This document shows, one piece after another, positions 16,583-23,807 of a stretch of 64,000 nt of DNA. The notes under the pieces are model-generated. The model was not told the origin of the DNA, did no database searches, and saw only the letters and a list, made by a program, of their open reading frames with translations. Source of the DNA: an uncultured Treponema sp. GTDB lineage: Bacteria > Spirochaetota > Spirochaetia > Treponematales > Treponemataceae. A program made the translations under genes and the position numbers. Numbering within the stretch: the first letter of the stretch is position 1; each line of letters starts with the position of its first letter. The stretch spans positions 1 to 64,000 of the forward strand of contig CAKUZR010000012.1 in the NCBI GenBank assembly GCA_934718065.1, in the 5' to 3' direction.

Positions 16583-17779
16583 ATGGAAAGACTTATAGAG
16601 ATATTCAGAAAAAAAATTGCCTCAACAGAAACGGCTTTTATGCGCAGTCTGGAAAGTCAAATCAACTGGAACGCCCGGCTTGTTTGCATCCGCGGTTCTA
16701 GAGGCACAGGAAAAACAACGCTTATTCTCCAGCATATAAAAAAAACTTTTGCTGACTCGCTGGACAAAGTGCTTTATGTGAGCCTTGACAATCTTTATTT
16801 TTCTGACAACTCGCTTCTTGATTTTGTGGACGGATTTGTAAAAAGAGGAGGCACACATCTTTTTCTTGATGAAGTTCACAAGTATCCGGACTGGTCGCGC
16901 GCAGTTAAAAACATTTATGATGATTATCCAGAGCTGCACGTGGTTTTCACAGGCTCTTCTCTTCTTGAAATTTTAAATGCGCGTTCTGATTTGAGCCGCC
17001 GTGCGCTTGTATACAATTTGCAGGGGCTTTCCTTTAGGGAATATCTGAATCTTAATGCAAAAACTGACTTTCCGGTTCTTTCCCTTGAAGAAATCTTGCA
17101 GAAAAATGAAAATCTTTCGGCTCAGATTGTTTCCAAACTCAAGCCTTTTGAGTATTTTTCAGATTATCTCAGGCACGGCTATTATCCGTATTTTCTTGAA
17201 GGAATTGACGATTACTATGTCCGCCTGAATGAAACTGTGAACCTCATTCTGGAAATCGAGCTTCCGCAGCTTAGAAAACTGGATGTCGCATACATTGTGA
17301 AAATCAAAAAGCTGCTTGCTGTAATCGGAAAATCTGCGCCGTTCATTCCGAATGCAACAGAGATTGCCTCTTCAATTCAAATTTCCCGGCAGACTTTATT
17401 GCAGTACTTTGAATACCTGGAGGAATCAAAATTGATTTATCAAGTTTTCAAGCAGAGCCGAGGACTTGGAGCGCTTGAAAAACCAGACAAAATTTTTCTT
17501 GAAAATACAAATCTTATGTATATGTTTGATGATGTTCAGACCGATGTTGGAAATGTCCGTGAAACTTTTGCGTTCAATCAGCTTTCGCATGCGCACGAAG
17601 TCTTGTTTTCTGAGCAGAGTGATTTTTTTGTAGACAAAAAATATACATTTGAAGTCGGCGGAAAAAACAAAAAACGCAGGCAGATAAAAGACGTTTCTGA
17701 TTCATATATTCTTGCGGACAACATTGAATATGGAACAGACCGAAGAATTCCAATCTGGCTTTTGGGATTCCTGTATTGA
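16583..17779 (+). CDS. AAA-family ATPase with DUF4143-like C-terminus
   Basis: The 398-residue protein has Walker A in CIRGSRGTGKTTLI (about 35-47) and Walker B in THLFLDEVHKYPDW, then sensor VVFTGSSLLEI. This is the AAA_14 arrangement. The second half has the winged-helix and nuclease-like C-terminal layout usually called DUF4143 (IASSIQISRQTLLQYFEYLEE ending ESKLIYQVFK). These proteins are widespread in accessory regions of anaerobes and their role is not settled. There is no Shine-Dalgarno sequence, and the -10 box lies 7 nt before the ATG, so the message is probably leaderless. It stands alone in a repeat-rich island, opposite in strand to both flanking blocks. Confidence 0.8.
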   Translation: MERLIEIFRKKIASTETAFMRSLESQINWNARLVCIRGSRGTGKTTLILQHIKKTFADSLDKVLYVSLDNLYFSDNSLLDFVDGFVKRGGTHLFLDEVHKYPDWSRAVKNIYDDYPELHVVFTGSSLLEILNARSDLSRRALVYNLQGLSFREYLNLNAKTDFPVLSLEEILQKNENLSAQIVSKLKPFEYFSDYLRHGYYPYFLEGIDDYYVRLNETVNLILEIELPQLRKLDVAYIVKIKKLLAVIGKSAPFIPNATEIASSIQISRQTLLQYFEYLEESKLIYQVFKQSRGLGALEKPDKIFLENTNLMYMFDDVQTDVGNVRETFAFNQLSHAHEVLFSEQSDFFVDKKYTFEVGGKNKKRRQIKDVSDSYILADNIEYGTDRRIPIWLLGFLY

Positions 17780-17808
17780 AAATACCTCTAAAGGGCGCTT
17801 TCGGCATA

Positions 17809-17965
17809 TTTTCAATTTGCTCCAGATGGATTTGGCTTGCGCTACGCTTGTATTAATTAGGAGGGGGGCTTTGCAATTCAAGTATTTCAATCGCTAAAAA
17901 TCTTCACAAACTGAAAATCTGCCTGCGCTTTTATTTTTTCATGGAAAACTCGAAATCCAGACTAA
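17809..17965 (+). repeat. Dispersed structured element (family B, copy 2, full)
   Basis: TTTTCAATTTG (17809-17819) pairs with CAAACTGAAAA (17907-17917) with one G-U. The interior (GCTCCAGATGGATTTGGCTT, then GCTTTGCAA) and the tail CTGCCTGCGCTTTTATTTTT match copy 1 at 11482-11636. It starts 30 bp after the AAA-ATPase stop. Confidence 0.75.
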
Positions 17966-18025
17966 TAAAATGCATTTTCAAAAGCGCTATTAACATATTC
18001 AAATAAGGCTTTCAGAACTTTCTTA

Positions 18026-18165
18026 ACAGCGTGTCAGAATAATTGCGACAGTGTGTCAGAGCAACTCCAACAGTGTGTCAGAGTAACTCCAACAGTGTGT
18101 CAGAGTAATCTTGATACAGTGATTTTGTTTTATTGACACTGTTATTTTATCTTGCTGACACACTG
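18026..18165 (+). repeat. Iteron-like 22-bp direct repeats with inverted copies
   Basis: Four head-to-tail 22-bp units start at 18026, 18048, 18070 and 18092, with consensus ACAGTGTGTCAGAGTAACTC plus CA. The first is the most diverged. A partial fifth begins at 18116. Inverted cores TGACACTGT (about 18134) and CTGACACACTG (18155-18165) follow after an AT-rich spacer. Otherwise the 554-bp stretch from the ATPase gene to the NYN remnant holds only the family-B element; no further ORF is convincing. Confidence 0.7.
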
Positions 18166-18333
18166 CCAGAACTATGATAAAACGCTTTCAGCAATCTTCT
18201 GACAGGCTTCATAAGATATTTTCAGAACGCTTGCTTTTATATTGATTTTTTTAGTATAGCTACAAAGAGTGGGGATAGTGTTTGAAACTGAGAATTGTTT
18301 CGGTTGCAAAATTTAATGGGTTTTTAATGTTTC

Positions 18334-18637
18334 TTACTCAGAGTTATTTTTCAGCTCTTTATTTTCTAAAAATTTATAATATGAGCGCAAACCATCTATA
18401 TGTGTTAAAAACTGTCTTTCTTATTGGCTCATAGTCATAATAGAAAATACGATACAGTTCCGAATAGTTATATCTTTTCTTATTGTCAATTTTCTTATAG
18501 CTATCTCTATCTTTTAAATGAAAATGACAATATTTTACAAGCTCATCAGCACGTTCCTCAGGGCTTTTTTCACCGAATAAATGGTTTGCAACTTTTCTGT
18601 AAAATCCACCATCAACTAAAATAGCTGTTTTCTTCAT
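18334..18637 (-). pseudogene. NYN-domain (LabA/DUF88-like) gene remnant, internally deleted
   Basis: From the ATG at 18637 (GGAGGAG upstream), 87 codons encode the start of a NYN/PIN-like RNase domain: MKKTAILVDGGFYRKVANHL with the catalytic-type Asp in LVDGG, then ELVKYCHFH and ELYRIFYYDYEPI. The frame then stops at 18374. In the next frame the DNA continues as FLTHIDGLRSYYKFLENKE to a stop at 18334. As I remember the family, HIDGL lies near the C-terminus of full-length proteins of about 200-250 residues. The middle of the gene therefore appears to have been deleted with loss of frame. A functional 87-residue product cannot be excluded. Confidence 0.55.
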
Positions 18638-18658
18638 AACTCCTCCAAAAAATAAAAA

Positions 18659-18714
18659 AGACCGCGTAATCTGGAGACTTCCCTTATCTTGGGAGCTCTG
18701 TTCATTACCGGTCT
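18659..18714 (-). terminator. Complex terminator ending the polysaccharide cluster
   Basis: On the minus strand AGACCGGTAAT pairs with ATTACGCGGTCT (one bulged G), encloses a CTCCC/GGGAA inner hairpin, and is followed by TTTTTT. It lies 64 bp past the hddC-gmhB stop, where the long minus-strand cluster ends, and just before the NYN remnant. Confidence 0.65.
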
Positions 18715-18777
18715 GTTCAACCATAGGATTAATTCCCATGCCTTTTAAATATATCATGCAACTTTACGAAAAGTCAA

Positions 18778-20103
18778 TTAATTTTGTTTTATACACTTAA
18801 AAATGTCGTCGTTTACTAAAAAATTCCCTTTGCAGCCAGCACTTTTTCCAGCAAGAATATCATTTTCGCTGTCGCCAATCATGTAACTCTGTGACAAATC
18901 GATGTTGAAATCCTCTGCCGCTTTTAATAAAAGTCCTGGCTTTGGCTTCCGGCAGTCACATTCACATTTGTATTCAGGACGCTCGCCTGCAAAACCTTTA
19001 TCTGTGTGATGCGGACAGTAATAGATTGCGTCTAAATATGCGCCTTCTTTGCCAAGCTCGGTTTCCATTTTGCTGTGGATTTCTTCAAGCTCCTTAAAAG
19101 TCGCCTCTCCACGCGCAATAACCGGCTGGTTTGTAACAACAACTGCAAGATAGCCGGACTTATTGATTTTTTTGACTGCCTGCGCTACGCCTGGCAAAAG
19201 CTCAAACTGCTCCGGCCTTGTGATAAATCCGTTTTTTCTGTTTATCGTGCCGTCCCGGTCCAAGAAAACCGCTTTCTGCTTTACAGACAAATTTTTCGCA
19301 TGAACCTTTCCGCTCTTTATGTCGCTTTCTGTCTCATAAAAACGCTCGGGCGTTCCCATATCTTTTATATACTCGCTTGTATGATATGCGAAAATTTTAC
19401 CAGTTTTGATTCCAGGCTTTAAAACATCGCGGTCAAGATCGATTTTATCCGGAGTTTCTTGATGGCGCGGAACAAAGGTCTTTAAAGTTTCCCGGAGCAA
19501 TTCCGGAGAGATGATTTCAAGACCCGCATTCACCAAATTTTTATAGTAAAGCCGTTCATCTTCCTTGGAAAGCCATTTTATAACCCTGCTTGTTTTAACA
19601 GGAAGCCCGCCTTTTTCCTGCGGCGGCAAAGTTTCTGTCACAATCAGGGAAGAATCAAAAGGATGTCCGTTCGGATGCACCGCAAGAGTCGCCCACGAGC
19701 TGTGTTCCCTGTGAAATTTTATAAAACGTTTGAAGTCAATGTCAAAAATCAAATCTCCACAAAGAAGCAGAAAGTCGTCGTCTATAACTGTATTTGTCTG
19801 GATTGACTCCAAGTCACGACTGTCCAGCATTTTAAAAAGAGCGCCGGCAGTTCCAAGAGGATGATTCTCTGTAAAATACGAAATATCCACGCCAAATTTT
19901 GAGCCGTCGCCAAAGTAATTCTTGATTACGTTTCCTAAATGCCCCACGCCAATTGTAATATCGGTAAGTCCGCATGATTTTAAGTTTTCAATCTGATACT
20001 GAAGAATCGGTTTTCCGCAAATTTCTATCATCGGCTTCGGAACATCGCTCCGCACTGGCTGAATTCGTGTTCCCATTCCGCCAGCCATTATTATAGTTTT
20101 CAT
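18778..20103 (-). CDS. Fused heptose-1-phosphate guanylyltransferase and heptose bisphosphate phosphatase (HddC-GmhB)
   Basis: The 441-residue protein joins two enzymes. Residues 1-240 are a nucleotidyltransferase: MKTIIMAGGMGTRIQPVRSD with the GGxGTR P-loop, PKPMIEICGKPILQYQ, and GDLIFDIDF. Residues 275-441 are a HAD phosphatase of GmhB type: AVFLDRDGTINR with the DxDGT nucleophile, VTNQPVIARG, a zinc-binding CPHH/CECDC cluster, CRKPKPGLL and MIGDSENDILAG. With HddA and GmhA, encoded next door, this completes GDP-D-glycero-alpha-D-manno-heptose synthesis from sedoheptulose 7-phosphate. Substrate assignment rests mainly on these neighbours; a mannose-1-phosphate guanylyltransferase half is the alternative. 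Confidence 0.8.
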   Translation of the reverse strand: MKTIIMAGGMGTRIQPVRSDVPKPMIEICGKPILQYQIENLKSCGLTDITIGVGHLGNVIKNYFGDGSKFGVDISYFTENHPLGTAGALFKMLDSRDLESIQTNTVIDDDFLLLCGDLIFDIDFKRFIKFHREHSSWATLAVHPNGHPFDSSLIVTETLPPQEKGGLPVKTSRVIKWLSKEDERLYYKNLVNAGLEIISPELLRETLKTFVPRHQETPDKIDLDRDVLKPGIKTGKIFAYHTSEYIKDMGTPERFYETESDIKSGKVHAKNLSVKQKAVFLDRDGTINRKNGFITRPEQFELLPGVAQAVKKINKSGYLAVVVTNQPVIARGEATFKELEEIHSKMETELGKEGAYLDAIYYCPHHTDKGFAGERPEYKCECDCRKPKPGLLLKAAEDFNIDLSQSYMIGDSENDILAGKSAGCKGNFLVNDDIFKCIKQN

Positions 20104-20109
20104 ATTTGC

Positions 20110-20742
20110 CTACTCCTTCCAGAAATATTCCTCGACTTCAAGACAGAGCGCATGGTAGACAGGAAGATGAAGCTCCTGAATTTTAAATGTTTCGTTCTCA
20201 GGAACGACAATTGCAATGTCGGCAAGCTCCTTCAGTTTTCCGCCCGATTTTCCTGTGAGCGCGATTGTTACAAGCCCTTTCGCTTTCGAGACAACCGTCG
20301 GATAGATTATATCCTTTGAATTTCCAGATGTTGAGATTCCTAGGAAAACATCGCCAAACTTTCCGTAGCCGTTCACCTGCTGGGCAAACATAACATTTCC
20401 GTCAACATCATTAAGGCTGGCCGTCATAAGCGCGGCGTTATTTGTAAGCGCAATCACCGGAAGAGAGCCTTGCAGCTTGTCTGAAAGATACTCGCCGGTC
20501 TCCTCGTTGATTTTTTTGATTGACTCTAAAAATTTATCCGCAGGCTTTCGCTTTTTTACAAAACTTTTCAAAAGCTCGCCCGAAATATGGTCGCTGTCCG
20601 CACAGCTTCCGCCATTTCCGGCGACAAGAAGTTTTCCGCCGTTCTCAAATGATTTTATGAGAGCAGCCGCGGCTTTTTCAATATCCACCTTGCACGCTAA
20701 AAGCGCAGGATATCGTCCGCAAAGTTCGTCTATGTATTTCAT
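20110..20742 (-). CDS. gmhA: Phosphoheptose isomerase
   Basis: The 210-residue SIS-domain protein has the GmhA pattern: GGKLLVAGNGGSCADSDHISG near the N-terminus, LTNNAALMTASLNDV, and VFLGISTSGNSKDIIYP. ELHLPVYHALCLEVEEYF ends the protein with the metal- and substrate-binding His/Glu region. It converts sedoheptulose 7-phosphate to D-glycero-D-manno-heptose 7-phosphate. It overlaps the kinase gene by 4 nt and is 6 nt before the bifunctional gene, so the three form one translationally coupled unit. Confidence 0.88.
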   Translation of the reverse strand: MKYIDELCGRYPALLACKVDIEKAAAALIKSFENGGKLLVAGNGGSCADSDHISGELLKSFVKKRKPADKFLESIKKINEETGEYLSDKLQGSLPVIALTNNAALMTASLNDVDGNVMFAQQVNGYGKFGDVFLGISTSGNSKDIIYPTVVSKAKGLVTIALTGKSGGKLKELADIAIVVPENETFKIQELHLPVYHALCLEVEEYFWKE

Positions 20743-21743
20743 GACAATTTCTCCTCGTAGTCTTCCGCTGAGTAATAAATGATTTTTGTGCCGTCGTTTT
20801 CAAACTTGAACGGAACGTGCATCTGGCCTTTCAGGGCTTCTTTTACTGCCTGCTGTTTTTCTTTCGGAACATAGAAAAGCAAGAATCCTCCTCCGCCTGC
20901 GCCAAGAAGTTTTCCGCCAAGCGCGCCGGCAGTGACCGCCTTTTGATACTGCTCATCGATTGAGCCTGTTGAAATTCCGCTGGAGATTCCGCGCTTTAGC
21001 TTCCAGGTGTGGTCAAGAAGACGTCCGAACTCGTCAAGCGGAATATTTTTGTCTGTCAGGATTTTTTCCGCATCATCAACAAGCTTGTACATCTCAAGAA
21101 GCTCAGAAGTCTTGTCTTTCATTGATTTTTCAGTACCTTTCTGGATGTCAGAGCTGAACCGGCTGAATCCTGTGAAGAAAAGCATCAGGTGATTGTTCAA
21201 ATCCTCTTTCCGCTCTTTTGACATAATCACGGGTCGCACAGTATATCCGCCGCGAGAAAAGTCAATTCTGTTGAATCCGCCGAACGAAGCGGCAATCTGG
21301 TCTTGAATTCCGCCGGACTCTGCGCATAAAGTGCGCTCCAGATAAATCGCATCGTCCGCAAGCTTCCGTTTGTCTGCGTATTTTCCTTTCAGCGCATAGA
21401 ACGCCTCAATCATTCCAACAGCAAAGCTGGAAGAAGTTCCGAGTCCGCTCCGGGCAGGCAGGTCAGCCTCGTAAGTCAGGCGGATTTTGTGCATGTCAAG
21501 CCAGTGCATGGCATTGCGGATTGCAGGATGCTGTATTTCATTTATGCTGTTGACTTTCTCTTCCCTTGAATAGGTCAAATGCGTTTTGTAGTCAAAAAAC
21601 GGCGGCAAGTGGCGCACCGTAACGTAAGCATACTTGTCGAATGTCGTCGAGAGAACCGCGCCGCCGTGCTCGTTGTAGAATCCTGAAAAATCCGTTCCGC
21701 CGCCGAAGAACGACATCCTGAATGGGGTTTGGGTAATTATCAT
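20739..21743 (-). CDS. hddA: D-glycero-alpha-D-manno-heptose 7-phosphate kinase (GHMP family)
   Basis: The 334-residue kinase shows the three GHMP motifs: the substrate region ITQTPFRMSFFGGGTDFSGF at the N-terminus, the ATP-binding ARSGLGTSSSFAVGMIEA, and KLLGAGGGGFLLFYVP near the C-terminus. It phosphorylates heptose 7-phosphate at C1. Its 4-nt overlap with gmhA and the adjacent phosphatase/guanylyltransferase gene identify the GDP-heptose branch rather than a galactokinase or fucokinase role. GGAG before the ATG supports the start. Confidence 0.85.
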   Translation of the reverse strand: MIITQTPFRMSFFGGGTDFSGFYNEHGGAVLSTTFDKYAYVTVRHLPPFFDYKTHLTYSREEKVNSINEIQHPAIRNAMHWLDMHKIRLTYEADLPARSGLGTSSSFAVGMIEAFYALKGKYADKRKLADDAIYLERTLCAESGGIQDQIAASFGGFNRIDFSRGGYTVRPVIMSKERKEDLNNHLMLFFTGFSRFSSDIQKGTEKSMKDKTSELLEMYKLVDDAEKILTDKNIPLDEFGRLLDHTWKLKRGISSGISTGSIDEQYQKAVTAGALGGKLLGAGGGGFLLFYVPKEKQQAVKEALKGQMHVPFKFENDGTKIIYYSAEDYEEKLS

Positions 21744-21771
21744 TTTTCTGTCTCCTATAAAAAGTCAATGA

Positions 21772-21787
21772 GGAAACATCTGTTTCC
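21772..21787 (-). repeat. Palindromic hairpin upstream of hddA
   Basis: GGAAACATCTGTTTCC is a 7-bp inverted repeat with a 2-nt centre, 28 nt before the hddA start. Without a T run it is more likely an operator or leader hairpin than a terminator. Confidence 0.4.
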
Positions 21788-21864
21788 GATTTGAGTTTTT
21801 AAGCACATTCGCAATGTAATGAGAATATGCAGTTAATAAAAAAGTTTGCAGCGCAAAATTTTTA

Positions 21865-22980
21865 TCAAGTCTCTTTAAAATTTAAATTTTTTGATTGAAC
21901 TCTCTCCAGCAGAAGTTCGTCCAAGTGATTTTTGTCATAGATTTCCCTAAAAAGTTTTGCATTTGCTTTTTTCTGTCCGAGTGAAAACGGATCAAAACTA
22001 TTGAGCGTCTGAGCAAATTCCTCAGCGTTTAAGGCAAGATTAACCATTTCTTTGATTTCTGGAATTCCTTCAAATGCGACATCAGTTCCGACAACAGGCG
22101 TGCCAGTGATGAAACTGTCTAAAACCTTCACTTTTACACCAGCGCCTTCAAAAAGAGGCACAACCATCGCGCTGTTTTTTACAATCTGCTTGTAGCTGTC
22201 CTTGACAAATCCGAGATATTTAATTCCGGCAGGTTTTAGATATTTCTCTTCATTTTCCTTTGAAAGACCGCCCCCCATCACAAAAAGCGACTTCTTTATC
22301 TCTGAATTCAAATGAGGGAAAACATTTTTTATAAACCAGATCAAACCTAAAAGATTTTCATTACGTGACCACAGCCCGAAAAACAAAAATGATTTTTTTG
22401 ACGGAATTGTCGCTGGAAAATCAAACTCGTTCAGATATTCATTTGTAAAAGCCGCATTGATTCCATAAGTTGATTTTACTATTTGAGAATCTTTTTCTGA
22501 CGGAACAAAAACATAGCTTGCACTTTTTAAGATTTTGCGTTCTGTATTTTTTATCCAGGAAAGAAAGAATTTGTTCTGCCTTGAAAATTTCTGCGCCAGA
22601 ATGTCATGGCATCGCACAACCTTGCACGGATGTTCTATAAAAAGCGAATAAATCGCAACCTGTGTAAAATCAAAGTAGAGTACATCATATTGCGGTGCAA
22701 TTTTCTGCAAATATTTCAGAACCTTCCTGCTAAAACGTTTTGTAAAAAGAGGAAATGCAGAGGGAAAGAGAACTGAATTTATAAACGACGGCGAAATTTT
22801 TTTTACATTCCTGACAAATTCTTTCGCTTCACATTCATGGTCTGGATATGAAAAGTAAAGTAAATCAATCGTGCAATTTTCTGCAAGATGAGAAATGCAG
22901 TTCAGGCTGAATGTCTGCCCGCCCGAGCGGTGGTTCGGCGGAAATGCGGTGATGTAGAGAATTTTAAGCGACGCTTCCAT
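21865..22980 (-). CDS. Family 4-like glycosyltransferase
   Basis: The likely start is ATG 22980 behind GGAGG, giving 371 residues. It has a GT-B fold: N-terminal ILYITAFPPNHRSGGQTFSL with the Gly-rich acceptor loop, an FFGLWSRNENLLGLIWFI strand starting the C-terminal domain, and LFVMGGGLSKE. The donor-binding EGAGVKVKVLDSFITGTPVVG follows, with the family's E-x7-E-like region replaced by GAGVK...DSF. It transfers a sugar from an activated donor during surface-glycan assembly; donor and acceptor are unknown. The layout resembles enzymes that add the third or later sugar of a repeat unit. Confidence 0.8.
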   Translation of the reverse strand: MEASLKILYITAFPPNHRSGGQTFSLNCISHLAENCTIDLLYFSYPDHECEAKEFVRNVKKISPSFINSVLFPSAFPLFTKRFSRKVLKYLQKIAPQYDVLYFDFTQVAIYSLFIEHPCKVVRCHDILAQKFSRQNKFFLSWIKNTERKILKSASYVFVPSEKDSQIVKSTYGINAAFTNEYLNEFDFPATIPSKKSFLFFGLWSRNENLLGLIWFIKNVFPHLNSEIKKSLFVMGGGLSKENEEKYLKPAGIKYLGFVKDSYKQIVKNSAMVVPLFEGAGVKVKVLDSFITGTPVVGTDVAFEGIPEIKEMVNLALNAEEFAQTLNSFDPFSLGQKKANAKLFREIYDKNHLDELLLERVQSKNLNFKET

Positions 22981-23046
22981 AATGAACCTCCACATTGGTG
23001 CTGTTGTCTGAAAATTTAGTTGCCATGTCATGTTTTCTCCAATTTT

Positions 23047-23205
23047 TTAACGTAACAACAATGTTTTTATAAATGTCTTTATTTTCATTTTTGCTTTTCC
23101 AAATGCAGAATAATTTTTCCAGCTTGAAGAATAGGCATGAATTGCATAGCAGTCTTTGTCTGCATTCTTTATGCCACTTGCAAAAATTTTTGTTGTAAAC
23201 ACAAT
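23047..23205 (-). other. Out-of-frame C-terminal coding segment of the phase-variable glycosyltransferase
   Basis: Past the G tract, the +1 frame reads GIVFTTKIFASGIKN, CYAIHAYSSSWKNYSAFGK and ends KTLLLR at 23047. YAIHAYSSSW resembles the C-terminal H-x-x-x-S-W motif of OCH1-like capsular glycosyltransferases. This segment is therefore real coding sequence, placed out of frame by tract length. Confidence 0.75.
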
Positions 23206-23807
23206 CCCCCCCCCGTCAGCCGTTGAGTAGTTTTATTCTGATACTTGAATCCATACTTTTCCAATGCAAACGCCTGAACGTCAGGAGCAATCATTTTTGC
23301 ATAATAAGTACCATCGGGATTTATAAAGTGCCGATTTTCGTAAAAATCCATAATATTTTTTACATATGGGCTTTGTTTTTCTGCTCCAAGAATTGCTGAT
23401 TGAATGGAAAGACCTTGAATAATTAAGTCTGGATTTTTTTTAGTTCCATCCTGACTTAAAAGTTCATTTGATTTTGTCGCAAAGAATTTCTTTTCATTGA
23501 ATTCGATACCAGTAAAGAAATTGTTCTGTAAAAAATCATCAAAAGATTTTCGCACAAAAATATCAGAATCAAGGTAGACCCCACCATAATTGTACAAAGC
23601 CCAAGCCCGAACATAATCAGCAACAAACGCCCATTTTTTTTCAGATAACGCTTCGTCTATCCATGAATTGTGAGGAATATTCTCTGAATTCCAAAGTTTG
23701 AGTTCATAATCGGGAAGTCTTTTCTTCCAACTGTTTATACATTTTTTGATTAACAAAGACTTTTTTTCATTACCAAGCCATACATAGTGAATTATTTTTG
23801 GAATCAT
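23169..23807 (-). CDS. OCH1/capsular-type glycosyltransferase, apparently in a shifted (short) phase
   Basis: The protein opens with the Gly_transf_sug signature (MIPKIIHYVWLGNEKKS, then INSWKKRLPDYELKLWNSEN). It continues with the DxD metal site in YGGVYLDSDIFVRKSFDDF. The present frame ends at 212 residues with a foreign tail (LCLQQKFLQVA) because of a run of nine G. Ten G (or seven) would join it to the conserved C-terminal part ending at 23047, about 253 residues in total. The 9-G state lacks the HAYSSSW region and is probably weak or inactive. The start overlaps the polymerase gene by 4 nt. Confidence 0.85.
   Translation of the reverse strand: MIPKIIHYVWLGNEKKSLLIKKCINSWKKRLPDYELKLWNSENIPHNSWIDEALSEKKWAFVADYVRAWALYNYGGVYLDSDIFVRKSFDDFLQNNFFTGIEFNEKKFFATKSNELLSQDGTKKNPDLIIQGLSIQSAILGAEKQSPYVKNIMDFYENRHFINPDGTYYAKMIAPDVQAFALEKYGFKYQNKTTQRLTGGGLCLQQKFLQVA
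23206..23214 (-). repeat. Poly-G9 phase-variation tract
   Basis: Nine consecutive G on the coding strand, inside the glycosyltransferase gene after the codons for L-T. Slipped-strand changes of one base would switch between the short and full-length product. Confidence 0.8.

Noticed and set aside
18026..18165. Direct repeats as a CRISPR array
   Set aside because: Units are contiguous with no unique spacers and no cas genes are present.
18659..18714. Structured RNA upstream of the NYN gene as a riboswitch
   Set aside because: The fold with a final T run and its place at the end of a long operon are explained by a terminator; I match it to no riboswitch class.
22271..22276. Run of six C in the family-4 glycosyltransferase gene as another phase-variation tract
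   Set aside because: Six bases is within ordinary coding variation; only the runs of nine stand out.
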